Shown: piece after piece, positions 35,575-43,269 of the stretch
Layout of the letters: every line of letters starts with the position of its first letter
Position numbering within the stretch: the stretch's first letter is position 1
Origin: Bacteroidaceae bacterium
GTDB lineage: Bacteria; Bacteroidota; Bacteroidia; Bacteroidales; Bacteroidaceae
DNA length: 64,000 nt
Assembly: GCA_017938245.1 (NCBI GenBank)
Contig: JAGBBX010000003.1
Coordinates: 1-64,000 of the forward strand
Direction of reading: 5' to 3'
Program-made: the position numbers and the translations under genes
The notes under the pieces: generated by a model
What the model was told of the DNA's origin: nothing
The model's database searches: none
Seen by the model: only the letters and a program-made list of their open reading frames with translations

Positions 35575-35793
35575 TTAGTGGCACATTGCCTCGCACACTT
35601 TATCTTGCCAGCGGCGCACCGTCGAGGCGCTCATTGAGCCCTGATTAAGAATAACAAATGCCAAAGTGTGGCCGTTTGCGGCTCGGGCATATCCGGCCAA
35701 TGTGCATACTCCCTTAACTGTTCCCGTCTTGGCATATACCTTTTTATATGCAGCGCTATTCTTGGTGCGGTTTTTCATTGTTACGCTTATTCC
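35575..35793 (-). pseudogene. dacB: 3'-terminal fragment of dacB (PBP4)
   Basis: It encodes the last 70 or so residues of the D-Ala-D-Ala carboxypeptidase, including the KTGT motif, ending VCEAMCH as in the intact gene at 38311-39684. Upstream (to the right on the plus strand) the homology stops and a hipA-like fragment on the other strand begins. The SxxK and SxN motifs are absent, so it has no enzyme activity. The open frame runs on to 35835 through non-homologous sequence. Confidence 0.9.
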
Positions 35794-35958
35794 TCTCGTC
35801 GCTTTGATAGAACAGAGGATGGCAAGAGAATACATTTTGCATCGGCAATGACACTACTCGGGTTAAATGATGGCGATAACGCTACAACAGGACACGGATA
35901 TATTGACATTGTTGATTTTATCATTAGCGGTTGTACCGATGTTGATGCGAACTTGAGA
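35794..35958 (+). pseudogene. Internal fragment of a HipA-family kinase gene
   Basis: One frame reads RRFDRTEDGKRIHFASAM, TLLGLNDGDN and GHGYIDIVDFI, which I recognise as the central part of HipA-like serine/threonine kinases (the RFDR and SAMTLLG region before the catalytic DDH segment). Both ends are cut: it begins at the dacB repeat border and runs into unrelated sequence at about 35958, before the NSDDH-type catalytic motif. No hipA remainder or HipB partner gene is nearby. Confidence 0.7.
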
Positions 35959-36091
35959 GATGTGGTTGATAAAAAATTCTTCCTTTTTCAGAATTTCAAA
36001 TTTATATGCTTACCCACAGTAAATTTCTACTGAGCCGATAAAATTCTTAACTCGAATTCTGATTTGGATAAAATGTTTATGTACATAAACA

Positions 36092-36132
36092 AGACAATCC
36101 CTTGTAGATGTTTGTCTTACAAGGGATTGTCT
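36092..36132 (-). terminator. Hairpin downstream of the tRNA-Asp fragment
   Basis: A perfect 15-bp stem (AGACAATCCCTTGTA and its complement) with an 11-nt loop lies just after the 3' end of the tRNA fragment on the minus strand. It probably was the terminator of the source tRNA gene and was carried along with the fragment. A long T-run is lacking. Confidence 0.5.
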
Positions 36133-36140
36133 AACTGCAG

Positions 36141-36187
36141 TACTCGAAGCGGGACTCGAACCCGTGACCCCCTGCGTGACAGGCAGA
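36141..36187 (-). pseudogene. 3' half of a tRNA-Asp (displaced attachment-site relic)
   Basis: Over 36150-36185 it matches the anticodon arm, variable loop and T arm of the tRNA-Asp at 201-274 with a single difference. The anticodon loop CTGTCAC and the TTCGAGT loop are intact. The D arm and 5' acceptor side are absent: upstream sequence switches within the anticodon stem to a membrane-protein gene. The remaining 3' acceptor sequence differs from that of the tRNA at 201-274. A tRNA 3' half starting at the anticodon arm is what tyrosine-recombinase elements leave at their far end. Confidence 0.75.
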
Positions 36188-36702
36188 ATGGCAGCCCAAC
36201 CAAGACCTACAGTCAGCAGCAGTGTAACCACAATAAGGATTGCCGAAAGGAAACGCAGGTTCTGGGTATACTTCTCGCTAAGGAAGAACAAAACAGGGAT
36301 AGCCAACAGAATTACGGCAAGAGCATAAGGCAGGATAAGACCCAACAATGCAAACACACACATAAGAGGATAATATATCAAGCAGCCATAAATAATTGGC
36401 TCAAGTATAAAGTGCCATTAGAATCCTCATATACATCATAAGGCTGACCGCCCCAATGACCAAACTTGCCCCAAAACACAATTGCCAGAACAAAACCTAT
36501 CACAAACAGAGGCCAAAACCATGCCGATGTAAAGAAATTCCAGTTTAAGGCAATTCCAAAATCCCCAACAGTGAACATTTCATAAATAAAGAATATTCCT
36601 ACTGCAACCAACAAACCGGCACATATTTTACTTGCAAGTGCATAATTCTTCTGCGAAAATTCAGGAATACGATTAATAAGTTTTGTAAAAAAACGCTTTC
36701 AT
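36188..36702 (-). pseudogene. Frameshifted and 3'-truncated membrane-protein gene
   Basis: Reading leftward from an ATG at 36702, the first frame stops after about nine codons, but dropping one base in the seven-base run at 36687-36693 gives KLINRIPEFSQKNYALASK followed by a hydrophobic segment and VGDFGIALNWNFFTSAW. A second shift near 36400 is needed to continue into MCVFALLGLILPYALAVILL and FLSEKYTQNLRFLSAI. The frame then runs into the tRNA-Asp fragment at 36187. At least four membrane helices are present. The family is not identified; the gene is broken three ways (two shifts and truncation). Confidence 0.7.
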
Positions 36703-36741
36703 AGTAATAAGTAATAATGATTATAGTGTTATGACAAATAT

Positions 36742-37527
36742 TTATCCCTCAATAGGCTTCAGGAAGTAGAAACAGGATGTAGTGAAGAAATTGCGGACCC
36801 ATGGAATTCCACCGATAGCCGCATATAATTTCCTTGGACGGAGATTGAATTTCACCTCATAGTGCGGATTGATGAAATAAAGAGTCCTGTCAATGGTTTC
36901 AAAACCTTCTTTCCTTACAGTCCTTTCAAACAACTCTATCGGACATTTAGTGCGCTTTATATCCAATAGTCCGCTGACACACTCTTCATTCTCCTTGAAG
37001 GCCTTAAGAATCCACCCATATAATGCGGCCGGAAGCAAGTGAAAGAACGGCAAGTGCGACAGAAAACGACTTTGACACAACTGTTGATGACCACCGAACG
37101 GCATATGCCAAGCAGGAAAAGAGATAAAGATTACCCCATCTTCTTTCAACATCTGCTTACACTTCTGCACAAACCCACTCTTGTCATATATATGTTCAAT
37201 CACATCATGACATATTACAAGGTCAAACTGATGTCGGAGTTCCTCTATCTGGAAAACATCGGAAGCAATGAAACGTCCTTCGGCACCCTCCTCCTCAAAG
37301 AATTTCCTGGCGTCCCTTATACGTCCCTCGCACATGTCCACACCAACCACATTGCAGCCCATACGCGAGAATGGCAATAGATTCCCGCCATCGCCACAAC
37401 CAATCTCCAACACATTCAACTTGTCGCATACCTTGCAGAATTGTTGGATATAAGGAATAAAGTACTTCTCACTTGTAACAGCGAGCTCGTTAAAATACTG
37501 TCTTCTGTTATGATGTCTTGGTTGCAT
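36742..37527 (-). CDS. Class I SAM-dependent methyltransferase
   Basis: This 261-residue protein has motif I as VLEIGCGDGGNLLPF (residues about 39-53), motif II region VVGVDMCEG, an acidic ASDVFQIEEL, and motif IV LVICHDVIEHI, all in the UbiG/Methyltransf_11 arrangement. The C-terminal 90 residues, with several aromatic patches (FFHLLPAALYGW, FFTTSCFYFL), could associate with the membrane or a lipid substrate. Substrate unknown. The frame is intact although it lies among broken genes. No cotranscribed neighbour is evident: the next intact minus-strand gene upstream is the XRE regulator, whose terminator lies between. Confidence 0.85.
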   Translation of the reverse strand: MQPRHHNRRQYFNELAVTSEKYFIPYIQQFCKVCDKLNVLEIGCGDGGNLLPFSRMGCNVVGVDMCEGRIRDARKFFEEEGAEGRFIASDVFQIEELRHQFDLVICHDVIEHIYDKSGFVQKCKQMLKEDGVIFISFPAWHMPFGGHQQLCQSRFLSHLPFFHLLPAALYGWILKAFKENEECVSGLLDIKRTKCPIELFERTVRKEGFETIDRTLYFINPHYEVKFNLRPRKLYAAIGGIPWVRNFFTTSCFYFLKPIEG

Positions 37528-37668
37528 TTATCTTCTTATTACAAAGTCATTACAGTTCACGACGGCTATCAGAAACGCTTGCACTCCTACTGTCTATTTT
37601 GTAAAAAAATGTTTAAGGTTACTAATAAGTGCTCTTTTTTGCAAAGAAACCTTGATTTTACAAGAATG

Positions 37669-37709
37669 CGGCTACAAATGTGTGATTCATATTCACTCAT
37701 TTGTAGCCG
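37669..37709 (-). terminator. Terminator overlapping the 3' end of the XRE regulator gene
   Basis: CGGCTACAAATG (37669-37680) and its complement (37698-37709) form a perfect 12-bp stem with a 17-nt loop. The promoter-proximal arm is part of the last codons of the regulator gene, whose stop lies in the loop. A T-run after the stem is weak. Confidence 0.55.
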
Positions 37710-37926
37710 TATTTTCACAATTTGACTTCCAAGACATTGATAACTCCAAGAAGAAGTCGTAATCCAAAGCCTTTGAGATGCGAGCTAAAAGTTCGGTATC
37801 TATACTTGGACGTTGGAATATTTTATATATGTTCGTCCTGTCACAGTTTATCTTTTTCGCCAACCACCCGGGCGAGCGTTCAACCTGTGCTAATCTTGCT
37901 TTTATCAGTTCTCCTATGTGTATCAT
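37693..37926 (-). CDS. Small XRE-type helix-turn-helix regulator
   Basis: This 77-residue protein consists of one XRE-type HTH: GELIKARLAQVERSPGWLAK forms helices 1-2 and INCDRTNIYKIFQRPSID the recognition helix region, followed by ELLARISKALDYDFF. The C-terminal tail SMSWKSNCENTATNE is short and polar. It should bind DNA as a dimer; no target site is evident. It is not paired with a toxin gene, and the hipA fragment 1.7 kb away on the other strand is not a likely partner. The gene ends in its own terminator. Confidence 0.82.
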   Translation of the reverse strand: MIHIGELIKARLAQVERSPGWLAKKINCDRTNIYKIFQRPSIDTELLARISKALDYDFFLELSMSWKSNCENTATNE

Positions 37927-38260
37927 AAAAAAGTGGTACGAGCCGTTTGTGTAGTCTTATTCCAAACCTCGGTACCGCCAAGTGACCTTGCCACGAATAA
38001 GCACAAACAGCCCACACCACAAGGTGTGAACAATTCGAACTTATTCTCTGTGGCTTCAAATTGGCGGTTTTCAGGTTCGAGAGAAAAGTTTTATAGTTCT
38101 TTAATATGTCAGTTTTGTTTACATCCTAATATCTTTATTTATAATTATTATCTGTTTCGCTATGTAGTCAGATTAGTGCTGATAAAGCAAAGATACAACA
38201 AACGAGCGAAATATATAAAGCTTGCTTTAATATTTTGCAGCGAGTGCCGTACATCTTATC
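37927..38260. other. Noncoding gap between the XRE regulator and the dacB repeat
   Basis: No convincing gene is seen; a 151-codon open frame on the plus strand lacks any recognisable signature and overlaps dacB. A TATCTTTG box (minus, 38188-38195) preceded by CGCTCGTTTGTT (38197-38208) could be a promoter for the regulator, with a leader of about 260 nt. The 12-mer also occurs in both copies of the 51-bp repeat at 55.6 kb. The GC-richer stretch 37935-38080 looks different from the AT-rich rest and may be another gene remnant. Confidence 0.4.
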
Positions 38261-38529
38261 CAAAGATACAACAAATAGTTTTATTATCCCTTAATGATTG
38301 TTTCTTATTTTTAGTGACACATTGCCTCGCACACTTTGTCCTGCCAACGGCGCACCGTCGAGGCGCTCATTGAGCCTTGATTAAGAATGACAAATGCCAA
38401 AGTGTGGCCGTTTGCGGCCCGGGCATATCCGGCCAATGTGCATACTCCCTTAACTGTTCCCGTCTTGGCATATACCTTTTTATATGCAGCGCTATTCTTG
38501 GTGCGGTTTTTCATTGTTCCGCTTATTCC
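38261..38529. repeat. 269-bp direct repeat, copy 2 (3' end of intact dacB plus 50 bp)
   Basis: This is the counterpart of 35525-35793, in the same orientation. It begins exactly at CAAAGATACAACAAA, a sequence that occurs nearly identically once more at 38188. The two copies bracket 2.5 kb of relics and two intact genes. Confidence 0.93.
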
Positions 38530-39684
38530 CGATAGAGGAAGTGAGGCGAGTATCGTTTCATAGACTTTTTTATCGTTATAGGCAAGCCTTAGTGTCTGCA
38601 AAATAATATCGGCCGAGAGATAGGTGTAGAGCGACAGTCCCGAGCCGTCGGCAATATGATACCTCTCGGGCGCATCAATCTTAAAATCGAGGAAGCCTTT
38701 CATAATTTTCGGGCCCATCTCTTGCCTTACGGGACGTTCGCCATAAAGGGCGCCAAGATGATAGCTGAGTGCCTCGGCGCACAGGTTGTTACTCTCCATA
38801 AGAGCCTCGCCTACAATGTCGGCTATTGGTCGTTGCACACTATATAATAACTGTGCCGACTGTGGCACAGGAGTATATGCAACTGTGCCGACAGAGATTC
38901 CTGCCGAATCTAATCGCTCGCTAAACACCTTCATAAAATAGTCTTGTGAAGGAAGCAGATTCATCTTCTCGCTCTTGGCCTTGTTGCAATCGCCCTTTAT
39001 GCGTATAACATTTGTTCCATCGAGCCAGTCGCGCAATATGGTTAGTTTTTCTCCGCGACCACCTTGTGTGACAGCCTCATTTACAATAGTATAGTAGTTC
39101 GATTGAGGATAGCACTCTACTGTTGGCGCCTCGCCACGTACCGACGGTTTTACCGTTACCTGCACTGTTCCTCCACAGAGCATAAGTGGCGATATATAGG
39201 GCTGAAATTCCCAAGGCGTGTCATCCCACGACCATCCCGGTCCCCAGTAGATAGAATCCATAAAGGAACAGTCGGCAAAGAGGGTGTCAATGTGTGTCCC
39301 CGAGGCGAATTGTGCAACCAATGACATAAGGTCGTCCTCGCTGAAAAGAGGGTCGATACTGCCTTGCACATAGATATTCTTGCCTCCCGAGGCATTTTCG
39401 TCGCTCCATAGATGGGTGTCTACTGTGTAGTCGCACCCCAAGCGGCTGAGGGCTACTGTTGCGGTGATAACTTTTGTAACCGATGCGGGACGACACAGCT
39501 TCTGCGCTCTGTACTCGTAAAGCAGGGTGTCGTCGTCGAGGTCGTAGATGGCAACAGATGCGTCGCTATCTACGAAAAGATTGTCGTCGAGCAGAGCATC
39601 TATGCGCTGAGCCATTGTCTGTGCGGCTGCCGCTGCACACAGTATAAAAACCGATGATATTGTAATAAAAAACCTATGTAACAT
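38311..39684 (-). CDS. dacB: D-alanyl-D-alanine carboxypeptidase/endopeptidase, PBP4 (peptidase S13)
   Basis: The product is 457 residues from the ATG at 39684, which starts a signal peptide (MLHRFFITISSVFILCAAAA); the longer open frame adds only upstream sequence. The penicillin-binding motifs are SVTK (Ser68-Lys71), SNN in ALMESNNLCAEAL, and KTGT in VYAKTGTVKG. PBP4-type enzymes cleave the terminal D-Ala and peptide crosslinks in the periplasm during cell-wall turnover. Its 3' end is duplicated at 35575-35793. It is divergent from nadB. Confidence 0.95.
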   Translation of the reverse strand: MLHRFFITISSVFILCAAAAAQTMAQRIDALLDDNLFVDSDASVAIYDLDDDTLLYEYRAQKLCRPASVTKVITATVALSRLGCDYTVDTHLWSDENASGGKNIYVQGSIDPLFSEDDLMSLVAQFASGTHIDTLFADCSFMDSIYWGPGWSWDDTPWEFQPYISPLMLCGGTVQVTVKPSVRGEAPTVECYPQSNYYTIVNEAVTQGGRGEKLTILRDWLDGTNVIRIKGDCNKAKSEKMNLLPSQDYFMKVFSERLDSAGISVGTVAYTPVPQSAQLLYSVQRPIADIVGEALMESNNLCAEALSYHLGALYGERPVRQEMGPKIMKGFLDFKIDAPERYHIADGSGLSLYTYLSADIILQTLRLAYNDKKVYETILASLPLSGISGTMKNRTKNSAAYKKVYAKTGTVKGVCTLAGYARAANGHTLAFVILNQGSMSASTVRRWQDKVCEAMCH

Positions 39685-39768
39685 ACTCTGAAAGTGCAAA
39701 AACAGGGCAAAACTAACCAATATTTGCTGAAAAAAACGGTAATAAACTGTTTTTCTTTACATTTTTTG

Positions 39769-39776
39769 TAACTTAG
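39769..39776 (+). promoter_or_regulatory. Possible -7 box of nadB
   Basis: TAACTTAG, followed by CAGCC, resembles the TAACTTTGC-type boxes before other genes here and lies 45-52 bp before the nadB start. The last T of the consensus is A and no -33 box is clear. Confidence 0.3.
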
Positions 39777-39820
39777 CAGCCGACAATCATTTTCTCGCAA
39801 AATATCAATCACTGCGAACT

Positions 39821-41398
39821 ATGGTAAAAAGATTCGATTTTTTGGTTATCGGTTCCGGAATAGCCGGAATGAGTTTCGCGCTTAAAGTAGCGCACAAAGG
39901 CAGCGTCGCCGTAATTTGTAAGACAACGCTCGAGGATGCAAACACCTATTTTGCACAGGGTGGAGTAGCGTCGGTAACAAATCTCCTGGTCGATAATTTC
40001 GACAAGCACATCGAGGATACGATGATTGCCGGCGACCATATTAGCGACCGGGCAGCCGTTGAGAAGGTTGTACGCGAGGCGCCCTCTCAAATTCTGCAGT
40101 TGATAGAGTGGGGTGTTGAATTTGACAAACAACCCAATGGTGAGTTCGACCTTCACCGAGAGGGTGGTCACTCCGAGTTTCGCATCCTGCATCACGCCGA
40201 CAATACCGGCGCCGAGATTCAAGAGTCGCTCATACGCGCACTGCGCAATCACCCCAATATTACAATCTTCGACAACCACTTTGCCATTGAGATACTTACG
40301 CAGCACCATCTGGGTGTTACCGTAACCCGTCAGACACCCGATATCGAGTGTTATGGTGCATACGTTCTCGACATTGCCACCAATGAGGTGCATACATTCC
40401 TAAGCAAGGTTACGCTTATGGCAACAGGAGGCTGTGGTGCTGTTTATAAGACGACCACCAACCCGCTTGTGGCAACGGGTGATGGTATTGCAATGGTCTA
40501 CCGCGCAAAGGGTACGGTAAAAGATATGGAGTTTGTGCAGTTCCATCCAACGGCATTGTATAACCCGGGTGACCGTCCGTCGTTCCTCATTACCGAGGCG
40601 ATGCGTGGTTATGGCGGTGTTCTGCGTACGCTCGACGGTAAGGAGTTTATGCATAAATACGACGAGCGCCTGTCGCTTGCACCGCGCGATATTGTGGCGC
40701 GAGCCATTGACAACGAGATGAAACTGCGCGGCGACGACCACGTATACCTCGATGTAACGCACAAAGACCCCGAAGAGACCAAGCGTCACTTCCCCAATAT
40801 ATACGAAAAGTGCCTCTCGCTTGGTATCGACATTACAAAGGAATATATCCCTGTGGCACCTGCCGCTCACTATCTGTGTGGCGGAATAAAGGTCGACCTT
40901 AATGCTCGTTCAAGTATTCACAGGTTGTATGCTGTCGGCGAGTGCTCCTGCACGGGATTGCACGGAGGTAACCGTCTTGCAAGCAACTCGCTTATAGAGG
41001 CTGTGGTATATGCCGATGCAGCTGCCAAACATTCGTTGAGAGTGTTCCAAGAGTACTCCTTTAACGAGGATATTCCTCAATGGAACGACGAAGGAACAAC
41101 TATGAACGAGGAGATGGTGCTTATCTCGCAAGATGCAAAAGAGGTGGGGCAGATAATGAGTACTTACGTGGGTATTGTGCGCACCGACCTGCGTCTGAGA
41201 CGTGCGTGGAACCGACTCGACCTGTTGTATGAAGAGACCGAGGAACTCTTCAAACAGAGTGTCATCAGTCGCGAACTGTGCGAGCTTCGCAATATTATAA
41301 ACGTGGGTTATCTTATTATGCGACAGGCAATAGAGCGCAAAGAGAGTCGAGGTTTGCATTACAATATCGACCATCTTAAGGTAGATGCTAAGAAATAG
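39821..41398 (+). CDS. nadB: L-aspartate oxidase NadB
   Basis: This 525-residue protein is a flavoprotein of the succinate dehydrogenase/fumarate reductase fold. The FAD-binding motif VIGSGIAGMSFAL is near the N-terminus, followed by NTYFAQGGVASV. GCGAVYKTTTNPLVATGDG and MEFVQFHPTALY are the mid-protein signatures, RAPRDIVARAID-type (LAPRDIVARAID) the substrate-binding arginine region, and VGECSCTGLHGGNRLASNSL the late FAD motif. It oxidises aspartate to iminoaspartate, the first step of NAD synthesis. nadA and nadC are not in the window. It is monocistronic: a terminator follows at 41421. Confidence 0.96.
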   Translation: MVKRFDFLVIGSGIAGMSFALKVAHKGSVAVICKTTLEDANTYFAQGGVASVTNLLVDNFDKHIEDTMIAGDHISDRAAVEKVVREAPSQILQLIEWGVEFDKQPNGEFDLHREGGHSEFRILHHADNTGAEIQESLIRALRNHPNITIFDNHFAIEILTQHHLGVTVTRQTPDIECYGAYVLDIATNEVHTFLSKVTLMATGGCGAVYKTTTNPLVATGDGIAMVYRAKGTVKDMEFVQFHPTALYNPGDRPSFLITEAMRGYGGVLRTLDGKEFMHKYDERLSLAPRDIVARAIDNEMKLRGDDHVYLDVTHKDPEETKRHFPNIYEKCLSLGIDITKEYIPVAPAAHYLCGGIKVDLNARSSIHRLYAVGECSCTGLHGGNRLASNSLIEAVVYADAAAKHSLRVFQEYSFNEDIPQWNDEGTTMNEEMVLISQDAKEVGQIMSTYVGIVRTDLRLRRAWNRLDLLYEETEELFKQSVISRELCELRNIINVGYLIMRQAIERKESRGLHYNIDHLKVDAKK

Positions 41399-41420
41399 AA
41401 AACCCGGTGAGAGAATATAA

Positions 41421-41460
41421 AAACAGCATTCACATCTTTAAGTTGTGGATGCTGTTTTTT
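41421..41460 (+). terminator. Terminator of nadB
   Basis: AAACAGCAT-T-CACA (41421-41434) pairs with TGTG-G-ATGCTGTTT (41444-41457) around a 9-nt loop and ends in a T-run. Confidence 0.75.
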
Positions 41461-41564
41461 ATACATAAAGCATACTGTTGTGCTTTTGTATTTTCTGCAT
41501 CAAAATCTTCTTTACGCAAGGAAAATATAGGCTCTTTCATAGTGTATAATTGGCAAAAAAAACG

Positions 41565-41572
41565 TAACTTCG
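41565..41572 (+). promoter_or_regulatory. Likely -7 box of purH
   Basis: TAACTTCG followed by CGC resembles the boxes before engB and glsA. It lies about 100 bp before the purH start; no TTTG is at standard spacing. Confidence 0.35.
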
Positions 41573-41671
41573 CGCAAAAGTCGGGAGGCTGTATTTTGTT
41601 AAGACACAACCCGTTGATATTCAATCGTATAACAAAAATCGCAAAAGAATAAATTTTAAAATATAATAACT

Positions 41672-43195
41672 ATGTCAACAAAAAGAATTAAATCGGCATT
41701 GGTTTCCGTTTTCCATAAAGACGGATTGGACGAAATTATCAGACTGCTTCACGCCGAGGGCGTACAGCTTATCTCGACAGGTGGAACCCAGCAGTTTATC
41801 GAGTCGCTCAACATTCCCTGTACTTCTGTGGAGAGCCTCACCGGTTATCCCTCTATCTTAGGTGGTCGCGTAAAGACCCTGCATCCTAAGGTGTTTGGTG
41901 GAATTTTGGGACGTCGCGAGCTTGATAAAGACCGGCAGCAGATGGCCGAGTATGAGATTCCCGAGATTGACCTTGTTATTGTAGACCTCTATCCCTTTGA
42001 GCAGACTGTTGCTTCGGGTGCGCCCGAGGCCGACATTATCGAGAAGATTGATATAGGTGGTATTTCGCTTATCCGTGCGGCAGCGAAGAACTTCAACGAT
42101 GTTGTAATTGTGGCAAGCAAGGGACAGTATCAGCCTCTGCTCGACATTCTTAAGAACAGCGGTGCCGAGACAACCCTTGAGGAGCGTCGTTTCTTTGCAC
42201 GCGAGGCCTTTGCAGTGTCGTCGTCTTACGACTCGGCAATCTTCAACTACTTCGCCGGCGAGGAGCAGAGCGCGTTCCGCTATGCAAAGGATTGTCCTAT
42301 GAGCCTGCGCTATGGCGAGAATCCTCACCAGAAGGGTGCTTTCTTTGGCGATTTTAACAAGATTTTCAACCAGATTCACGGTAAGGAAATCTCTTACAAC
42401 AATCTGCTAGATATTCACGCGGCTGTGGAGCTTATCAACGACTTTGCCGGCGAGACAACTTTTGCAATTCTTAAGCATAACAATGCTTGCGGTCTTGCAT
42501 CGCGTCCCACAATTCTCGAGGCTTGGCAGGCAGCCCTTGCGGGCGACCCTGTATCGGCATTCGGAGGCGTGCTCATTGCAAATGCTGTCATCGACAAGGC
42601 AACAGCCGAGGCTATCAACGAGATTTTCTTCGAGGTAATCATTGCTCCCGACTATGATATGGATGCTCTTGAGGTTCTTACACAGAAGAAGAACCGCATT
42701 ATTCTTGTGCACAAGACAACAGATATGCCCGCGGTGACATTCCGCAGCGTACTCAACGGTGTTCTTGTGCAGGAGCGCGATGCAAAGGTTGAGACTCCCG
42801 AGGATCTTAAAACTGTATCAAAAGCCGAGCCTACAGCCGAGGAGGTAGAGGATATGCTCTTCGCAAACAAGATTGTTAAGCACAGTAAGAGCAATGCTAT
42901 CGTTCTTGCCAAGGGTAAGCAGCTCATTGCAAGCGGTGTGGGACAGACATCACGTGTCGATTCTCTGCGTCACGCAATAGAGAAGGCCGGTACATTCGGA
43001 TTCTCGTTGCAGGGTGCAGTGATGGCAAGCGATGCCTTCTTCCCCTTCCCCGATTGCGTGCAGATTGCTCACGAGGCAGGTGTTACTGCAGTAATTCATC
43101 CGGGTGGCTCTATAAGAGACAAAGAATCGGTCGATTACTGTGATGCAAATGGCGTATCTATGGTTACAACCGGATTCCGCCACTTTAAGCACTAA
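41672..43195 (+). CDS. purH: Bifunctional AICAR formyltransferase / IMP cyclohydrolase PurH
   Basis: This 507-residue protein has the family length. The N-terminal IMP cyclohydrolase (MGS-like) domain contains ISTGGTQQFIESL and GGRVKTLHPKVFGGIL. The C-terminal AICAR transformylase domain has LRYGENPHQKGAFFGD, TFAILKHNNACGLA and ending VIHPGGSIRDKESVDYCDAN. It catalyses the last two steps of de novo purine synthesis, using 10-formyltetrahydrofolate. MetF of the folate cycle is encoded 9 kb away. A 74-bp gap separates it from the mre operon. Confidence 0.97.
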   Translation: MSTKRIKSALVSVFHKDGLDEIIRLLHAEGVQLISTGGTQQFIESLNIPCTSVESLTGYPSILGGRVKTLHPKVFGGILGRRELDKDRQQMAEYEIPEIDLVIVDLYPFEQTVASGAPEADIIEKIDIGGISLIRAAAKNFNDVVIVASKGQYQPLLDILKNSGAETTLEERRFFAREAFAVSSSYDSAIFNYFAGEEQSAFRYAKDCPMSLRYGENPHQKGAFFGDFNKIFNQIHGKEISYNNLLDIHAAVELINDFAGETTFAILKHNNACGLASRPTILEAWQAALAGDPVSAFGGVLIANAVIDKATAEAINEIFFEVIIAPDYDMDALEVLTQKKNRIILVHKTTDMPAVTFRSVLNGVLVQERDAKVETPEDLKTVSKAEPTAEEVEDMLFANKIVKHSKSNAIVLAKGKQLIASGVGQTSRVDSLRHAIEKAGTFGFSLQGAVMASDAFFPFPDCVQIAHEAGVTAVIHPGGSIRDKESVDYCDANGVSMVTTGFRHFKH

Positions 43196-43269
43196 TAAGA
43201 CCGGGGTGTCTGCGATAGATAACCCCCAATCTTCTTCGTTAAACAGTAAAAAGAGAATTTTAGAAACTA

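Larger units (their letters stand above)
35525..35793. repeat. 269-bp direct repeat, copy 1 (3' end of dacB plus 50 bp)
   Basis: It aligns without gaps to 38261-38529 (constant offset 2736) with 8 mismatches, about 97% identity. The first 50 bp, outside the coding part, are identical. Seven of the eight mismatches are silent in the dacB frame; the eighth, near the right end, changes Gly to Val. Confidence 0.93.

Noticed and set aside
36010-36381. Open frame read through the tRNA-Asp fragment as a separate membrane protein
   Set aside because: It is the 3' part of a frameshifted gene that continues into noncoding relic sequence, so it is listed as part of one pseudogene.
35794-37926. A HipA/XRE toxin-antitoxin system
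   Set aside because: The hipA piece is a fragment lacking both ends, the XRE gene lies 1.7 kb away on the other strand, and HipB-like features are absent.
37918-38373. A 151-codon plus-strand open frame over the gap before dacB
   Set aside because: It has no recognisable motif, crosses the promoter-like boxes and runs into the antisense of dacB.
41407-41652. Open frame between nadB and purH
   Set aside because: It overlaps the nadB terminator and the purH promoter region; the product is low-complexity and unrecognised.
43196-43269. Terminator between purH and mreB (GGGGT and ACCCC)
   Set aside because: The stem is only about five pairs with a long loop and no T-run.
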